NCBI RefSeq assembly: GCF_023715895.1 | Contig: NZ_JAMBOO010000037.1 | Coordinates: forward strand, 1 to 32,786 | Source: Domibacillus indicus | GTDB lineage: Bacteria > Bacillota > Bacilli > Bacillales > Domibacillaceae | Direction: 5' to 3' | Length of the DNA stretch: 32,786 nucleotides | Part shown: positions 1 through 7,120 of the stretch, piece after piece | Numbering within the stretch: the first letter of the stretch is position 1 | Layout: each line of letters begins with the position of its first letter | Notes under the pieces: model-generated | Seen by the model: the letters and a program-made list of their open reading frames with translations, nothing else | The model's database searches: none | Told to the model about the DNA's origin: nothing | Program-made: the position numbers and the translations under genes

Positions 1-45
1 ACACCCTTAGCAGGGGCGCCTCTTCAGCCTCTTGAGTACTTCCCC
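1..45 (-). tRNA. tRNA-Ser (GCT anticodon), 5' part only
   Basis: The reverse complement reads as the 5' half of a class II tRNA-Ser: a GGGGAAG acceptor strand, the D arm, and an anticodon arm with CTGCTAAG (anticodon GCT), then the window ends at the start of the long variable arm. It lies 4 nt downstream of tRNA-Asn in the same direction. This matches the Asn-Ser order of Bacillus tRNA clusters that follow rRNA operons. The 3' half is outside the window. Confidence 0.85.
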
Positions 46-49
46 AGAT

Positions 50-124
50 TGGCTCCGCAGGCAAGACTCGAACTTGCGACCGATCGGTTAACAGCCGATT
101 GCTCTACCACTGAGCTACTGCGGA
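50..124 (-). tRNA. tRNA-Asn (GTT anticodon)
   Basis: The reverse complement folds as a complete 75-nt tRNA. The acceptor stem TCCGCAG pairs with CTGCGGA, the D arm is AGCTCAGTGGTAGAGC, the anticodon loop is CTGTTAA with anticodon GTT, and the T arm contains GTTCGAGTC. The 3' CCA is encoded. It is followed after 4 nt by tRNA-Ser, so both are probably cut from one transcript that continues beyond the window. Confidence 0.97.
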
Positions 125-151
125 ATAGTTTGTACTAACGACAGCTATAAA

Positions 152-180
152 ATAATATCATCTTAAAAAAATAAAATCAA
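152..180 (-). promoter_or_regulatory. Sigma-A-type promoter for the tRNA-Asn/tRNA-Ser transcript
   Basis: On the minus strand TTGATT (175-180) is separated by exactly 17 bp from TATTAT (152-157). The predicted start is near 145, about 21 nt before the mature tRNA-Asn. The tRNA cluster therefore appears to have its own promoter here rather than being read only from an rRNA operon. Confidence 0.6.
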
Positions 181-405
181 TACTTTTTCAAAAAAATTCT
201 TATTAACTTTCTTCTTTTACTGTTTTCTTTTCCAGCAAAGTGAAATATACCCCTTTAAGAAAACCGCTGTATAGAGTTTTGAATTCATTATGAAGAGTCA
301 TACTTATCAAAAGTAGAAAATATAAAATATGAATAAAGCAGAAGGTTAATAGATTGAAAACCCATGAGAGAACCTTAAGAAAAACTTTTTTAGAGACGTA
401 TTACT

Positions 406-436
406 GAGTAACCACTTGAATGGTGGTGCCTTACTC
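406..436. repeat. Imperfect hairpin in the 480-bp gene-free stretch after the tRNAs
   Basis: The stretch 181-606 holds no convincing gene. Its one structured part is this hairpin: GAGTAA and CCAC on the left pair with GTGG and TTACTC on the right, with four unpaired bases (TGCC) on the right arm. A GC-richer tail (440-475) with a direct repeat of the type GCACGCTCACGCT follows. There is no T-tract, so it is not an obvious terminator. A degraded end of an IS200/IS605-type element is possible but unproven. Confidence 0.3.
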
Positions 437-606
437 GTTTAGGCTTTGCTGCACGCTCACGCTGGGATTTTATATGACTTTTTTGACCCCCTCCTTTTCC
501 TTCTTTAACAAACATACCTATTAAGGAAAAAAATGTATTAGCACAAGCAGCCTGTATAATTCATCATGGAATACACATCCTATCTCTGCTTAGGAGGTGA
601 GATATC

Positions 607-843
607 ATGACTAATCAAAGAAATAATCAAAACCAACAAAATAACAAAGGTGTCGCAGAGAGCATTAAGAACACAGCAGGCTCTGCCTTTGAAACCGCGC
701 ATAATGCTTTAGAAGCAACAGAAAATGTTGCCATGAATGCGGTTGATGCTACGAAAAACGCTGCAACGAATGCAGTTGATGCTACGAAGAATGTGACAAA
801 CAATTTAACAGGCAACAACAGAAACAACCGAGGCAATCAATAA
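607..843 (+). CDS. Small repetitive LEA-like hydrophilic protein
   Basis: This 78-residue protein has no signal peptide, membrane segment or cysteine. It has an Asn/Gln-rich start and end (about residues 1-13 and 65-78) around an amphipathic Ala/Thr/Asn-rich core. The core repeats an 11-residue unit: NAVDATKNAAT is followed directly by NAVDATKNVTN, with a looser copy before it. Eleven-residue Ala/Lys/Thr repeats are typical of group 3 LEA and related desiccation- or spore-associated proteins, so a protective role is a reasonable inference but not shown. The start is fixed by TAGGAGGTGA 8 nt upstream. A TATAAT at 555-560 may be the -10 element, but no good -35 is visible. The gene is monocistronic and ends at a very strong terminator. 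Confidence 0.8.
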   Translation: MTNQRNNQNQQNNKGVAESIKNTAGSAFETAHNALEATENVAMNAVDATKNAATNAVDATKNVTNNLTGNNRNNRGNQ

Positions 844-846
844 GGA

Positions 847-886
847 ATAACGAAAAACGCCATTTATCTGGCGTTTTTCGTTATTG
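847..886 (+). terminator. Strong intrinsic terminator of the LEA-like gene
   Basis: A 17-bp perfect stem (AATAACGAAAAACGCCA / TGGCGTTTTTCGTTATT) with a 6-nt loop starts 4 nt after the stop codon. The arms themselves supply the A and T tracts. Confidence 0.9.
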
Positions 887-1103
887 CATACATTAATTAA
901 ATATCAAGAATCAAATAACGCTCATTTAGTATAAATACATATACTGCTTATTCATAACAGCATGCTTCACCTAACCGCTTCATTCGTTGAAGAACGATAC
1001 CTTTTATTTAAATAGAAATTTCACCGGTTATCAATTTTTTACAAATTATTCTAACAAAGAACAAATTCATCATTAAACAGGACTGTCTACTTTTTAGACA
1101 GCC

Positions 1104-1135
1104 AAAAACCAGTATCTGAATGGACACTGGTTTTT
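1104..1135 (-). terminator. Terminator of the lipoprotein gene
   Basis: AAAAACCAGT pairs with ACTGGTTTTT around a 12-nt loop, placed just after the stop codon of the minus-strand lipoprotein. A second smaller hairpin (CTGTCTA/TAGACAG, 1083-1101) follows it. Confidence 0.8.
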
Positions 1136-1146
1136 CAGTTTATGAC

Positions 1147-2406
1147 TTATCTAGGCAAAGTAAAAGCTGCGGTTCTGCCTTTAAACAACGCTTTGCCATC
1201 TGTTCCATAAAACGGGCCAAACTCTAAATCAAACTTCTTAAAGATCTCGAATTCATCTTTATTAAATAAAAATACATGTAATTTTTCGCCTTGCTGCCCG
1301 GCCGCAATCTCTTGCGGATCTTGCGGTTCAGCCATTCCTTCAGCAAAAGCTGTCCCCCTGTTTTCATCAATTCTTAATTTAGAGCCGATATTCCAAATAC
1401 TTACCGGTGCATCCGATTGGTTATCAATTTTCAGTTTAACCGTTAAAGCAACAACTCCACTGTCCCCAAAATTTTTGAAACGCTCGACGTTGGCTGCGGT
1501 TGGAATCACTTCTGCATACTGCACCCCTTCAAGGGTTACTTTCACATCGTCAATTTGTTTTGTTTCATTGATTCCGGATTTTTCAAAGATCATTTTCTTA
1601 TCGGCCATGTTATCAGTAGTCAGGCGATCTTGATAAAATTTTGGCTGACTGGCTGTTTGCGCACCTTGTTCAGTACTATAAATGAAATCATAAGCCGGCG
1701 ATTGCTGCGGGTTACTATTTTTAAATTGGTCGTTATCCGCAAGATCGCCTTCGATAATATATTTTGGTTTAACGGTTTTTAATTGATCAAATTCGGCATT
1801 AGTTAAAGTAAAGGTCATTAAGCCCGTTACCTTTTCGCCAGCTTCGAATAAAGAAATCTCATCTTTATTCTTTTTAATTTTGTTAATTTGCTGATCTTCC
1901 GGCACAAACGTTTTCCAATCGGACGGTATGTAATCTAAATCATTACTTAGCTGAATTTTATGTATGTTGTTATAATACATCGGTTTGCTGGTTCCATTTT
2001 CAATCGTCACTTTAGTCGAAACCACATATCCATCAATTTGGTCATCAAATGGGATCGTAGAATCTTCATTCATATCGGTAACTTTCACAATTTGATATTC
2101 ATCCACTGAAACCTTAAAACCGTTCATATCATGGGTGAATTTAGGCTCTTTATTCGTATAAACCACTTCAACATTTCCTTCTGTTTCTGCAGCGATATTT
2201 GGATTCAAGATCTCACTGGATTCAGAAGTTGATTTTTCTTCAGCGGAACTTGTTTCTTCCTTGGCACTAACCGCCTTGGCTTCCTCTGTTTTTGATTTAG
2301 GTTCGTCTTTTACTTCCGGTTCAGACGCTTTTTCTTCATTTCCACATGCTGCAAGCAATAGCAGGCCAGAAATGATTGTCCCTAACAAAACTTTTGATTT
2401 CCCCAC
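1147..2406 (-). CDS. Large surface lipoprotein of unknown function
   Basis: The product is a lipoprotein of about 419 residues. It has a short basic n-region (GKSK), a hydrophobic stretch and the lipobox LAAC, then an acidic Glu/Lys/Ser/Thr linker of about 60 residues, typical of wall-spanning tethers. The rest looks like two related beta-rich modules: the first contains KVTIENGTSKPMYYNN, the second LTVKLKIDNQSDAPVSIWN. The pattern resembles the DUF4352/DUF5068-like extracellular domains of Bacillus lipoproteins; this is by recollection of style, not alignment. I place the start at a GTG (2406) because AGAGGTG lies 9 nt upstream of it. A GTG four codons earlier overlaps that ribosome binding site. 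The gene is monocistronic, with an extended -10 promoter upstream and a terminator downstream. Confidence 0.85.
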   Translation of the reverse strand: MGKSKVLLGTIISGLLLLAACGNEEKASEPEVKDEPKSKTEEAKAVSAKEETSSAEEKSTSESSEILNPNIAAETEGNVEVVYTNKEPKFTHDMNGFKVSVDEYQIVKVTDMNEDSTIPFDDQIDGYVVSTKVTIENGTSKPMYYNNIHKIQLSNDLDYIPSDWKTFVPEDQQINKIKKNKDEISLFEAGEKVTGLMTFTLTNAEFDQLKTVKPKYIIEGDLADNDQFKNSNPQQSPAYDFIYSTEQGAQTASQPKFYQDRLTTDNMADKKMIFEKSGINETKQIDDVKVTLEGVQYAEVIPTAANVERFKNFGDSGVVALTVKLKIDNQSDAPVSIWNIGSKLRIDENRGTAFAEGMAEPQDPQEIAAGQQGEKLHVFLFNKDEFEIFKKFDLEFGPFYGTDGKALFKGRTAAFTLPR

Positions 2407-2447
2407 GTTTTCACACACCTCTTTAAATTGAATTGTATTACTATACG

Positions 2448-2456
2448 ATTATAACA
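2448..2456 (-). promoter_or_regulatory. Extended -10 promoter of the lipoprotein gene
   Basis: The minus strand carries TGTTATAAT, a perfect TGnTATAAT extended -10, about 40 nt upstream of the GTG start. No good -35 is seen at 17 bp. Confidence 0.5.
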
Positions 2457-2556
2457 TACATTTTTTCCCTGTAATCTTTTCGCATTTTTTATAAGTACTC
2501 TATATTTTCAATAGATACATACTAGTTCTCTTCAAAAGTAAGTAAAAGATAAAAAA

Positions 2557-2604
2557 TAAAAGCTGCCTCCGATCTTTGTGTTTAGACGGACGCAGCTTTT
2601 TTAT
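2557..2604. terminator. Bidirectional terminator-like hairpin
   Basis: AAAAGCTGC...CTCC pairs with GGA...GCAGCTTTTT, flanked by A and T tracts on both sides. No plus-strand gene leads into it. On the minus strand it lies about 100 bp beyond the transposon right end and may originally have ended the locus now interrupted by that element. Confidence 0.65.
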
Positions 2605-2680
2605 CTATTGTTTTTGGATTCCCGCCTTCTATCTTCGGTTCCAGATAAGATTTTCCTTCTTTTTGGAATTTTTTTCGAAT

Positions 2681-2870
2681 CTTTTAAGCTGGTTAAACGT
2701 TTGAATTACCCCCAGTTACTCACTACGTTCGTTGAACAAGGGGGATTCCTAAGTACAGGAACCTATCGGCCCCTAATTCATTAGGCTACACCCGTCACTC
2801 CGACGGTTGGCAGTACAAACGACCTTGCAGCAAGTCTCCTGCAGCAAATCAAATTGTGTGACTAAACAAT
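2681..2870 (-). ncRNA. Predicted TnpB guide RNA (omega/reRNA) with guide flank
   Basis: In this family the guide RNA spans the tnpB 3' end and right end, and its guide is the host DNA just beyond the right end. Here the scaffold would run from the tnpB stop region through several hairpins (for example GGAGACTTGCTGC and the GAATCCCCC...GGGGGTAATTCAA terminal hairpin) to 2701. The predicted guide is then minus-strand 2700-2681, ACGTTTAACCAGCTTAAAAG. The scaffold 5' end is an estimate. The assignment follows from known TnpB biology plus the visible terminal hairpin. Confidence 0.55.
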
Positions 2871-4140
2871 GGTTAAATCATGGATATTCCGGGAAGCATT
2901 GATGTCCGCGTTTTCGGAATGACCGCAGGAAACACAAATAAATGCCGCTTGTGTTCGACGGTTTTCTTTCGCTGTATATCCGCATGAATGGCACCTTTGG
3001 GAGGTGTAGCGAGGATCAACCGCAATCACCTTCTTGCCGTACCATTTCGCTTTGTATTCCAGCATCGTGCGGAATTCCGACCAGGAAACTTCGCTGATTG
3101 CTTTGGATAAGGTACGGTTCTTCAGCATGTTTGACACTTTCAGGTCCTCAATCCCGATGACATCGTGGTTTTTGATGATCTCGGTCGTGATTTTCTGCAA
3201 GTAATCAGTCCGTGCGTTCGCAATCTGTTCATGAATACGTGCCACTTTGATACGCTGCTTTTGCACATTTTTCGCTTCTGACAACGGTCTTTTTTGCTGA
3301 ATCGCCAGGTGCTGGCGGCGGGAAAGAATGCGCTGTGCCTTGGCCAGCTTCGCTTCTAGCGCTCTAAAAAACGTTGGATTTTTGTACACTTTCCCGTTCG
3401 AGAGAATGGCAAAGTCTTTTAAGCCAACATCAATCCCAACGGTGGAATCTGTTTTGGGCAGGTCTTTCACCTCTGTTTCAACAAGCAAAGAAACGAAGTA
3501 CTTTCCGGAAGGGCTTTTCCGTACCGTTGCATTTAAAATGCGGCCTTGCACGTCACGGCTGTTCGCAAAACGAACCCAGCCCAGCTTAGGCAGTTTCATG
3601 CGATTGCCTGCAATACTTACCTCTGGAAACTGGTTCTTTTTTTCAATATTCGTTGTGTAAGACTGAACCTTATTTTTCTTACTCTTAAATCGTGGAGCAT
3701 CGTTTTGCTTCTTGAGGAAACGGTCAAATGAGTCCGCAAGATGTTTCAAGGATGATTGCAGGGAATGTGAATCAACTTCCTGCAGCCAGCTTAATTCTTT
3801 CTTTAGCTGAGTAAGCTGGGAAGAACAGGCACTGTACGATAAGCCTTTTCCAGTTGTTTGATAGGTTTCGTTCCATAAGGAAAGAAAGCGGTTGAACACA
3901 AAACGCGAGCAGCCAATGGTTTTCGCAATCAACATTTCTTGTTTTTTGTTTGGATATAAGCGAAAACGGCAGGCTTTGTTCACCAGCATTCTACTCACCT
4001 CGTTTAGTAACTATAATACAAATTATACAAAAAAAAGACAGAACTAAAAACGTTTGCTCCGCAAAACTGACATTCACCCCACCGCTTATTTCTGGGCTGC
4101 GCCCTTGACGAAATGGAAGCGGGGGTACTCTTTCAGTAAA
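2701..4140 (-). mobile_element. tnpB-only IS200/IS605-family element
   Basis: The element consists of one tnpB gene flanked by subterminal hairpins, with no tnpA. The right end is read on the minus strand: a C/G-rich imperfect hairpin (CCCCC...GGGGG, 2706-2745) is followed by TAATTCAA, ending at 2701. The left end lies near 4085-4140. There ACCCCCGCTTCCATTTC pairs imperfectly with GAAATAAGCGGTGGGGT around an inner GGGC/GCCC stem. The exact left boundary and its flanking TAM cannot be fixed by eye. A TTTAC just outside the hairpin (about 4135-4140) is one candidate. Confidence 0.75.
2862..3989 (-). CDS. tnpB: TnpB RNA-guided nuclease (OrfB family)
   Basis: The protein has about 375 residues, a full length for the compact TnpB family. 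It opens with the usual helix-turn-helix/wedge segment (FRLYPNKKQ, then CSRFVFNRFLSLWN). The RuvC catalytic triad is intact: D187 in GIDVGLKD, E281 in IGIEDL and D362 in ADINASRN. The inserted zinc ribbon is complete (C333/C336 in CHSC, C352/C355 in CVSC). I place the start at the ATG at 3989 because GAGGTGAG lies 4 nt before it; a GTG three codons upstream overlaps that site. A TATAAT-containing promoter is visible at about 4025. The nuclease is expected to cut DNA matching the flank-derived guide next to a TAM and so promote retention of the element. No tnpA is present, so mobilisation would need one supplied in trans. Confidence 0.92.
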   Translation of the reverse strand: MLVNKACRFRLYPNKKQEMLIAKTIGCSRFVFNRFLSLWNETYQTTGKGLSYSACSSQLTQLKKELSWLQEVDSHSLQSSLKHLADSFDRFLKKQNDAPRFKSKKNKVQSYTTNIEKKNQFPEVSIAGNRMKLPKLGWVRFANSRDVQGRILNATVRKSPSGKYFVSLLVETEVKDLPKTDSTVGIDVGLKDFAILSNGKVYKNPTFFRALEAKLAKAQRILSRRQHLAIQQKRPLSEAKNVQKQRIKVARIHEQIANARTDYLQKITTEIIKNHDVIGIEDLKVSNMLKNRTLSKAISEVSWSEFRTMLEYKAKWYGKKVIAVDPRYTSQRCHSCGYTAKENRRTQAAFICVSCGHSENADINASRNIHDLTIV

Positions 4141-4179
4141 ATCTGATAGAAGGTTGAATTCATCTTTGGAGGAGATACT

Positions 4180-4266
4180 TTGAGCACTACAACATGGCTT
4201 TTCATCGTTATTTTTCTTGTGGCGGGACTACTTATTATTGACGATATCCGTAAAGAAAAGAAATAA
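4180..4266 (+). CDS. Candidate 28-residue single-span membrane miniprotein
   Basis: A GGAGGAG lies 5 nt before a TTG start. The frame encodes 28 residues: a short polar start (STTT), one hydrophobic span (about residues 6-20, rich in Leu/Ile/Val/Phe), then a charged tail (DDIRKEKK). This is the layout of many small membrane proteins of Bacillus, with a cytoplasmic lysine-rich C-terminus. It sits directly outside the left end of the tnpB element, so insertion may have separated it from its original promoter. No function is recognised. Support is the ribosome binding site and the clear membrane pattern only. Confidence 0.5.
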   Translation: MSTTTWLFIVIFLVAGLLIIDDIRKEKK

Positions 4267-4283
4267 CGGGATCGAAAAATTGT

Positions 4284-5384
4284 TCATCCGCCTTGGGCTT
4301 TTTTGTTTAACCGCTGTCTGATCCTATGCATATACACTTCGGCTGCAGCATACATCTGTTTCTTATCTCGCAGGCTGTTCCAAGTCATTTTCATTTTGCA
4401 AAAGATACATCGTTTTACATAAGATTTTTTCTTACTTTTTAAAATGTATATTTTCTTTTTTTCTTCGTTAACGAGAAGTTGAAATACGTCAGGCCGTGAG
4501 TAATGGCCCACCACATCAAAATCAAATTGGCTGTAAGCAATATCGTGCAGGTCCAAATCCGCGATCAGTATGTCTTCTTTTCCAAATACCGGCTCTTTTA
4601 TATAGTCTCCTAAAGGACCCACAATGGCGCTGCCGCCCGGGCACATCTCTTCTGGTGAATGCTCTAATTCCGCGTAGCCAGCCAGGTCTTTCGGATACAT
4701 TTCTTTGTTTACGTACTGGTTGCAGGATAGCACAAAGCATCTGCCTTCCGCGGCAATGTGGCGAATCGTCGACTGCCAGAGTTCCCGGGAGTCCGCAGTA
4801 GGTGCAATGTAAATTTGCACACCTTTTGCATACATCGCAGCTCGCGCCAGCGGCATATAGTTTTCCCAGCAAATCAGCGCTCCTATTTTTCCATATGGTG
4901 TATCAAAAACAGGAAGCGTGCTGCCGTCTCCTTCTCCCCAGATTAACCGCTCTGAACCTGTTGGTTTTAACTTGCGATGTTTGCCAAGCAGCGAGCCATC
5001 CGGACCAAAAAACAAAACGGAGCAGTAAAGAGTTCCCCCGCTGTATTCCGTGTCCCGCTCAATTAAGCCGATCACAAGGTACACTCCTGCTTCCCGTGCT
5101 GCTTCCCCCAGCCGTTTTGTTGTTTCACTGGGAACAGGTACGGCGTTTTCCCAGTAGCGAAGCCAGTCTTTTCTTCCTTCCGGTGAACGGCTGCCGACAA
5201 CCGCGCCAAAGCTCAGCCCTCGCGGATAAGCCGGAATAAAAGCTTCTGGAAACACAACCATATTGGCTCCTTTTTCTCCTGCTTCTTTTGTTAAGGCAAT
5301 CGCTTTTTCTGTGCTTGCCTCTCTATCCATAATCACAGAAGCCGCTTGGACAACAGCTACTCGTACGTTACGTTGATTTGTCAT
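4284..5384 (-). CDS. Nitrilase (carbon-nitrogen hydrolase superfamily)
   Basis: This 366-residue cytoplasmic enzyme has the nitrilase catalytic triad: E47 in VFPEAFIPAYP, K138 in GKHRKLKPT and C172 in ALICWENYMPLAR. The motifs match true nitrilases (R-CN to acid plus ammonia, EC 3.5.5.1) better than amidase or cyanide hydratase branches, and the HYSRPDVFQL segment near residue 300 is where most nitrilases end. Here a basic tail of about 60 residues follows, containing runs such as KSKKKS and a CIFCK motif. This is unusual and may be a fused extra segment or extended 3' coding by mutation of an old stop. The start ATG has GAAGG upstream. The gene is divergent from the SAM-riboswitch methyltransferase and appears monocistronic. 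Confidence 0.88.
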   Translation of the reverse strand: MTNQRNVRVAVVQAASVIMDREASTEKAIALTKEAGEKGANMVVFPEAFIPAYPRGLSFGAVVGSRSPEGRKDWLRYWENAVPVPSETTKRLGEAAREAGVYLVIGLIERDTEYSGGTLYCSVLFFGPDGSLLGKHRKLKPTGSERLIWGEGDGSTLPVFDTPYGKIGALICWENYMPLARAAMYAKGVQIYIAPTADSRELWQSTIRHIAAEGRCFVLSCNQYVNKEMYPKDLAGYAELEHSPEEMCPGGSAIVGPLGDYIKEPVFGKEDILIADLDLHDIAYSQFDFDVVGHYSRPDVFQLLVNEEKKKIYILKSKKKSYVKRCIFCKMKMTWNSLRDKKQMYAAAEVYMHRIRQRLNKKAQGG

Positions 5385-5581
5385 GAGACTCTGCCTTCTC
5401 TCTGTTTAAAGAATAGTTTGTATTTTCCCGCATTATTTATAGTAAGATAAAAAAATTGTTTTGTATCCATCCAATTTGACCGTTCGTTTCCGGTCCAATT
5501 TGTCCTTCTATCGCTTCCTTCCTTTAAATAATTGGAAACCCTTTCACTTTTTTCGTTTAAAATGAATTTTTTAAACTTTCA

Positions 5582-5610
5582 TTGACAAGGTGCTCGAACA
5601 AGTGTAATTT
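5582..5610 (+). promoter_or_regulatory. Promoter upstream of the SAM riboswitch
   Basis: A perfect -35 TTGACA (5582-5587) is spaced 17 bp from TAATTT (5605-5610), giving a start near 5617, about 30 nt before the riboswitch P1 helix. Confidence 0.6.
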
Positions 5611-5647
5611 AGTTTTTAGTTACATATTAGTTACATATTTTTGAATA

Positions 5648-5801
5648 TTCTTATCTCGAGAGGTGGAGGGACTGGCCCTAGGAAACCTCGGCAGCGGACT
5701 ATTAAAGTACTGTGCCAATTCCAGTAGCGATTTGCTTGAAGATAAGAAGAGAACCCGTTTTGACGATTACCCTCTTCTTATTTTTAAGAAGAGGGTTTTT
5801 T
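5648..5801 (+). promoter_or_regulatory. SAM-I (S-box) riboswitch with intrinsic terminator
   Basis: The conserved S-box core is present: AGAGGTGGAGGGACTGGCCC, then GAAACCTCGGCAGC and the later GTGCCAATTCC. P1 forms between TTCTTATC (5648-5655) and GATAAGAA (5741-5748). The expression platform is a terminator, CCCTCTTCTT / AAGAAGAGGG followed by TTTTTT (5770-5801). The 3' strand of P1 (GATAAGAAGAG) can pair instead with the 5' arm of the terminator as an antiterminator. SAM binding should stabilise P1, allow termination and turn the downstream methyltransferase off. Confidence 0.96.
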
Positions 5802-5830
5802 AATTTTGAAAGAAAGAAGGAAATAAAGTT

Positions 5831-6958
5831 ATGACAAACACATTAGTAAAAGCTCCATTTAAAGCGGATCACGTAGGGAGCTTTTTAAGAACCGCACCTC
5901 TTAAAGAAGCCAGAACAGCTTATACGAACGGGGAAATCGATAGAGCTGCCTTAAAAGCGGTAGAGGATCAAGAAATTGAAAAGCTTGTCCAAAAACAAAT
6001 TGAAACAGGCCTTAAATCGATTACCGATGGTGAATTTAGACGCGCGTGGTGGCATTTAGACTTTTTATCAGGCCTAGAAGGCGTAGAGGAGTTTGAAACG
6101 GAATACATCAGTCAGTTTAAAGGGGCTAAAACAAAAAACAAGGCCATTAAAGTAGTAGGTAAAGTAGCGTTTAATGATCATTATATGCTCGAACACTTCA
6201 CGTTCTTAAAAGAAGCGGTTGAAAAATACGGGGATGGAAGCCAGGTTGCTAAATTCTCCATCCCAAGCCCTAACATGTTGTTTACTAGAATCCAAGAGGA
6301 TGAGTATTACAACGGGAACAACGAGCAGTTTTATCATGATACAGTCGCTGCTTACCAAAAAGCGATTCAAGCTTTTTACGATGCGGGCTGCCGTTATCTG
6401 CAGCTAGATGACACTTCATGGATTGATTTTGTTTCCGAAGAGCGCATCAATGCTGTTGTTGAAAAGCTTGGCATGGACGTACAAGATATTATCAATACAA
6501 GAGTAAGCTGCTTAAATGATGCTATCGCTAAGAAACCAGAGGATATGTTGATCACGATGCATATTTGCCGCGGAAACTTCAGATCTACGTATATTACAAG
6601 CGGTGGCTATGATAATATCTCGGATGCAATTTTTGCGAACCTGCATGTAGACGGGCTTTTCCTTGAGTATGATGATAACCGTTCAGGTGACTTTGAACCA
6701 TTGAAAAACTTTACGCGTAGTGACCAAACGGTCGTACTGGGGTTAGTTACATCTAAATTCCCTGAATTAGAAAATCCAGAAAACATTAAAGAAAGAATTC
6801 AAGAAGCCAGCCAGTTTATTCCTTTAGAAAATTTATCATTAAGCCCTCAATGTGGATTTGCAAGTACAGAAGAAGGAAACGAATTAACAGAAGAAGAACA
6901 ATGGAATAAAATCCGTCACGTTGTTCAAATTGCAGAAGATGTCTGGGGAAATAAGTAA
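5831..6958 (+). CDS. YxjG/YxjH-like cobalamin-independent methionine synthase family protein
   Basis: This 375-residue protein matches the short (C-terminal-domain only) MetE-like family of Bacillus, YxjG/YxjH, about 378 residues. It begins with the typical KADHVGSFLR. Zinc-binding residues of the MetE fold are visible: H244 and C246 in TMHICRGNF, E279 in LFLEYD and C341 in LSPQCGFAS. A role in methyl transfer to a thiol in methionine synthesis or salvage fits both the fold and the SAM riboswitch in its leader. The exact methyl donor is not known from sequence. The ribosome binding site is AAAGAAGGAAATAAA. The gene is monocistronic, closed by a strong terminator. Confidence 0.93.
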   Translation: MTNTLVKAPFKADHVGSFLRTAPLKEARTAYTNGEIDRAALKAVEDQEIEKLVQKQIETGLKSITDGEFRRAWWHLDFLSGLEGVEEFETEYISQFKGAKTKNKAIKVVGKVAFNDHYMLEHFTFLKEAVEKYGDGSQVAKFSIPSPNMLFTRIQEDEYYNGNNEQFYHDTVAAYQKAIQAFYDAGCRYLQLDDTSWIDFVSEERINAVVEKLGMDVQDIINTRVSCLNDAIAKKPEDMLITMHICRGNFRSTYITSGGYDNISDAIFANLHVDGLFLEYDDNRSGDFEPLKNFTRSDQTVVLGLVTSKFPELENPENIKERIQEASQFIPLENLSLSPQCGFASTEEGNELTEEEQWNKIRHVVQIAEDVWGNK

Positions 6959-6973
6959 AAAGTAATTGAAAAG

Positions 6974-7008
6974 AAAAGACCTCTCCTCAGCTGCAGGAGA
7001 GGTCTTTT
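6974..7008 (+). terminator. Terminator of the YxjG/YxjH-like gene
   Basis: AAAAGACCTCTCCT pairs with AGGAGAGGTCTTTT around a short loop, 16 nt after the stop codon. Confidence 0.9.
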
Positions 7009-7015
7009 CCCGCTT

Positions 7016-7042
7016 AATCTTTGATTTTTAGTATCAAAGATT
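7016..7042. repeat. Perfect 10-bp inverted repeat between convergent genes
   Basis: AATCTTTGAT and ATCAAAGATT are separated by 7 nt. There is no T-tract, and the repeat lies between the plus-strand terminator and the minus-strand one. It could add to transcription blocking between convergent genes. Confidence 0.5.
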
Positions 7043-7053
7043 AAGAACTTACT

Positions 7054-7088
7054 AAAGGGCCGTTCCTTCATTTGTGGAATGGCCCTTT
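7054..7088 (-). terminator. Terminator-like hairpin of the symporter gene
   Basis: AAAGGGCCATTCC pairs with GGAACGGCCCTTT on the minus strand, about 30 nt after the symporter stop codon. The T-tract is short. Confidence 0.65.
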
Positions 7089-7120
7089 CATCGATTTAAA
7101 GTATTTTCTTTTTTTCTGAT

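Noticed and set aside
3328-3731. Plus-strand frames of 61-110 codons inside tnpB
   Set aside because: They are antisense to the intact tnpB coding region and have no ribosome binding sites.
4522-4872. 116-codon frame inside the nitrilase gene, same strand, other frame
   Set aside because: It lies wholly within a well-supported nitrilase coding region and resembles no protein pattern; frames of this kind arise from the higher GC of this gene.
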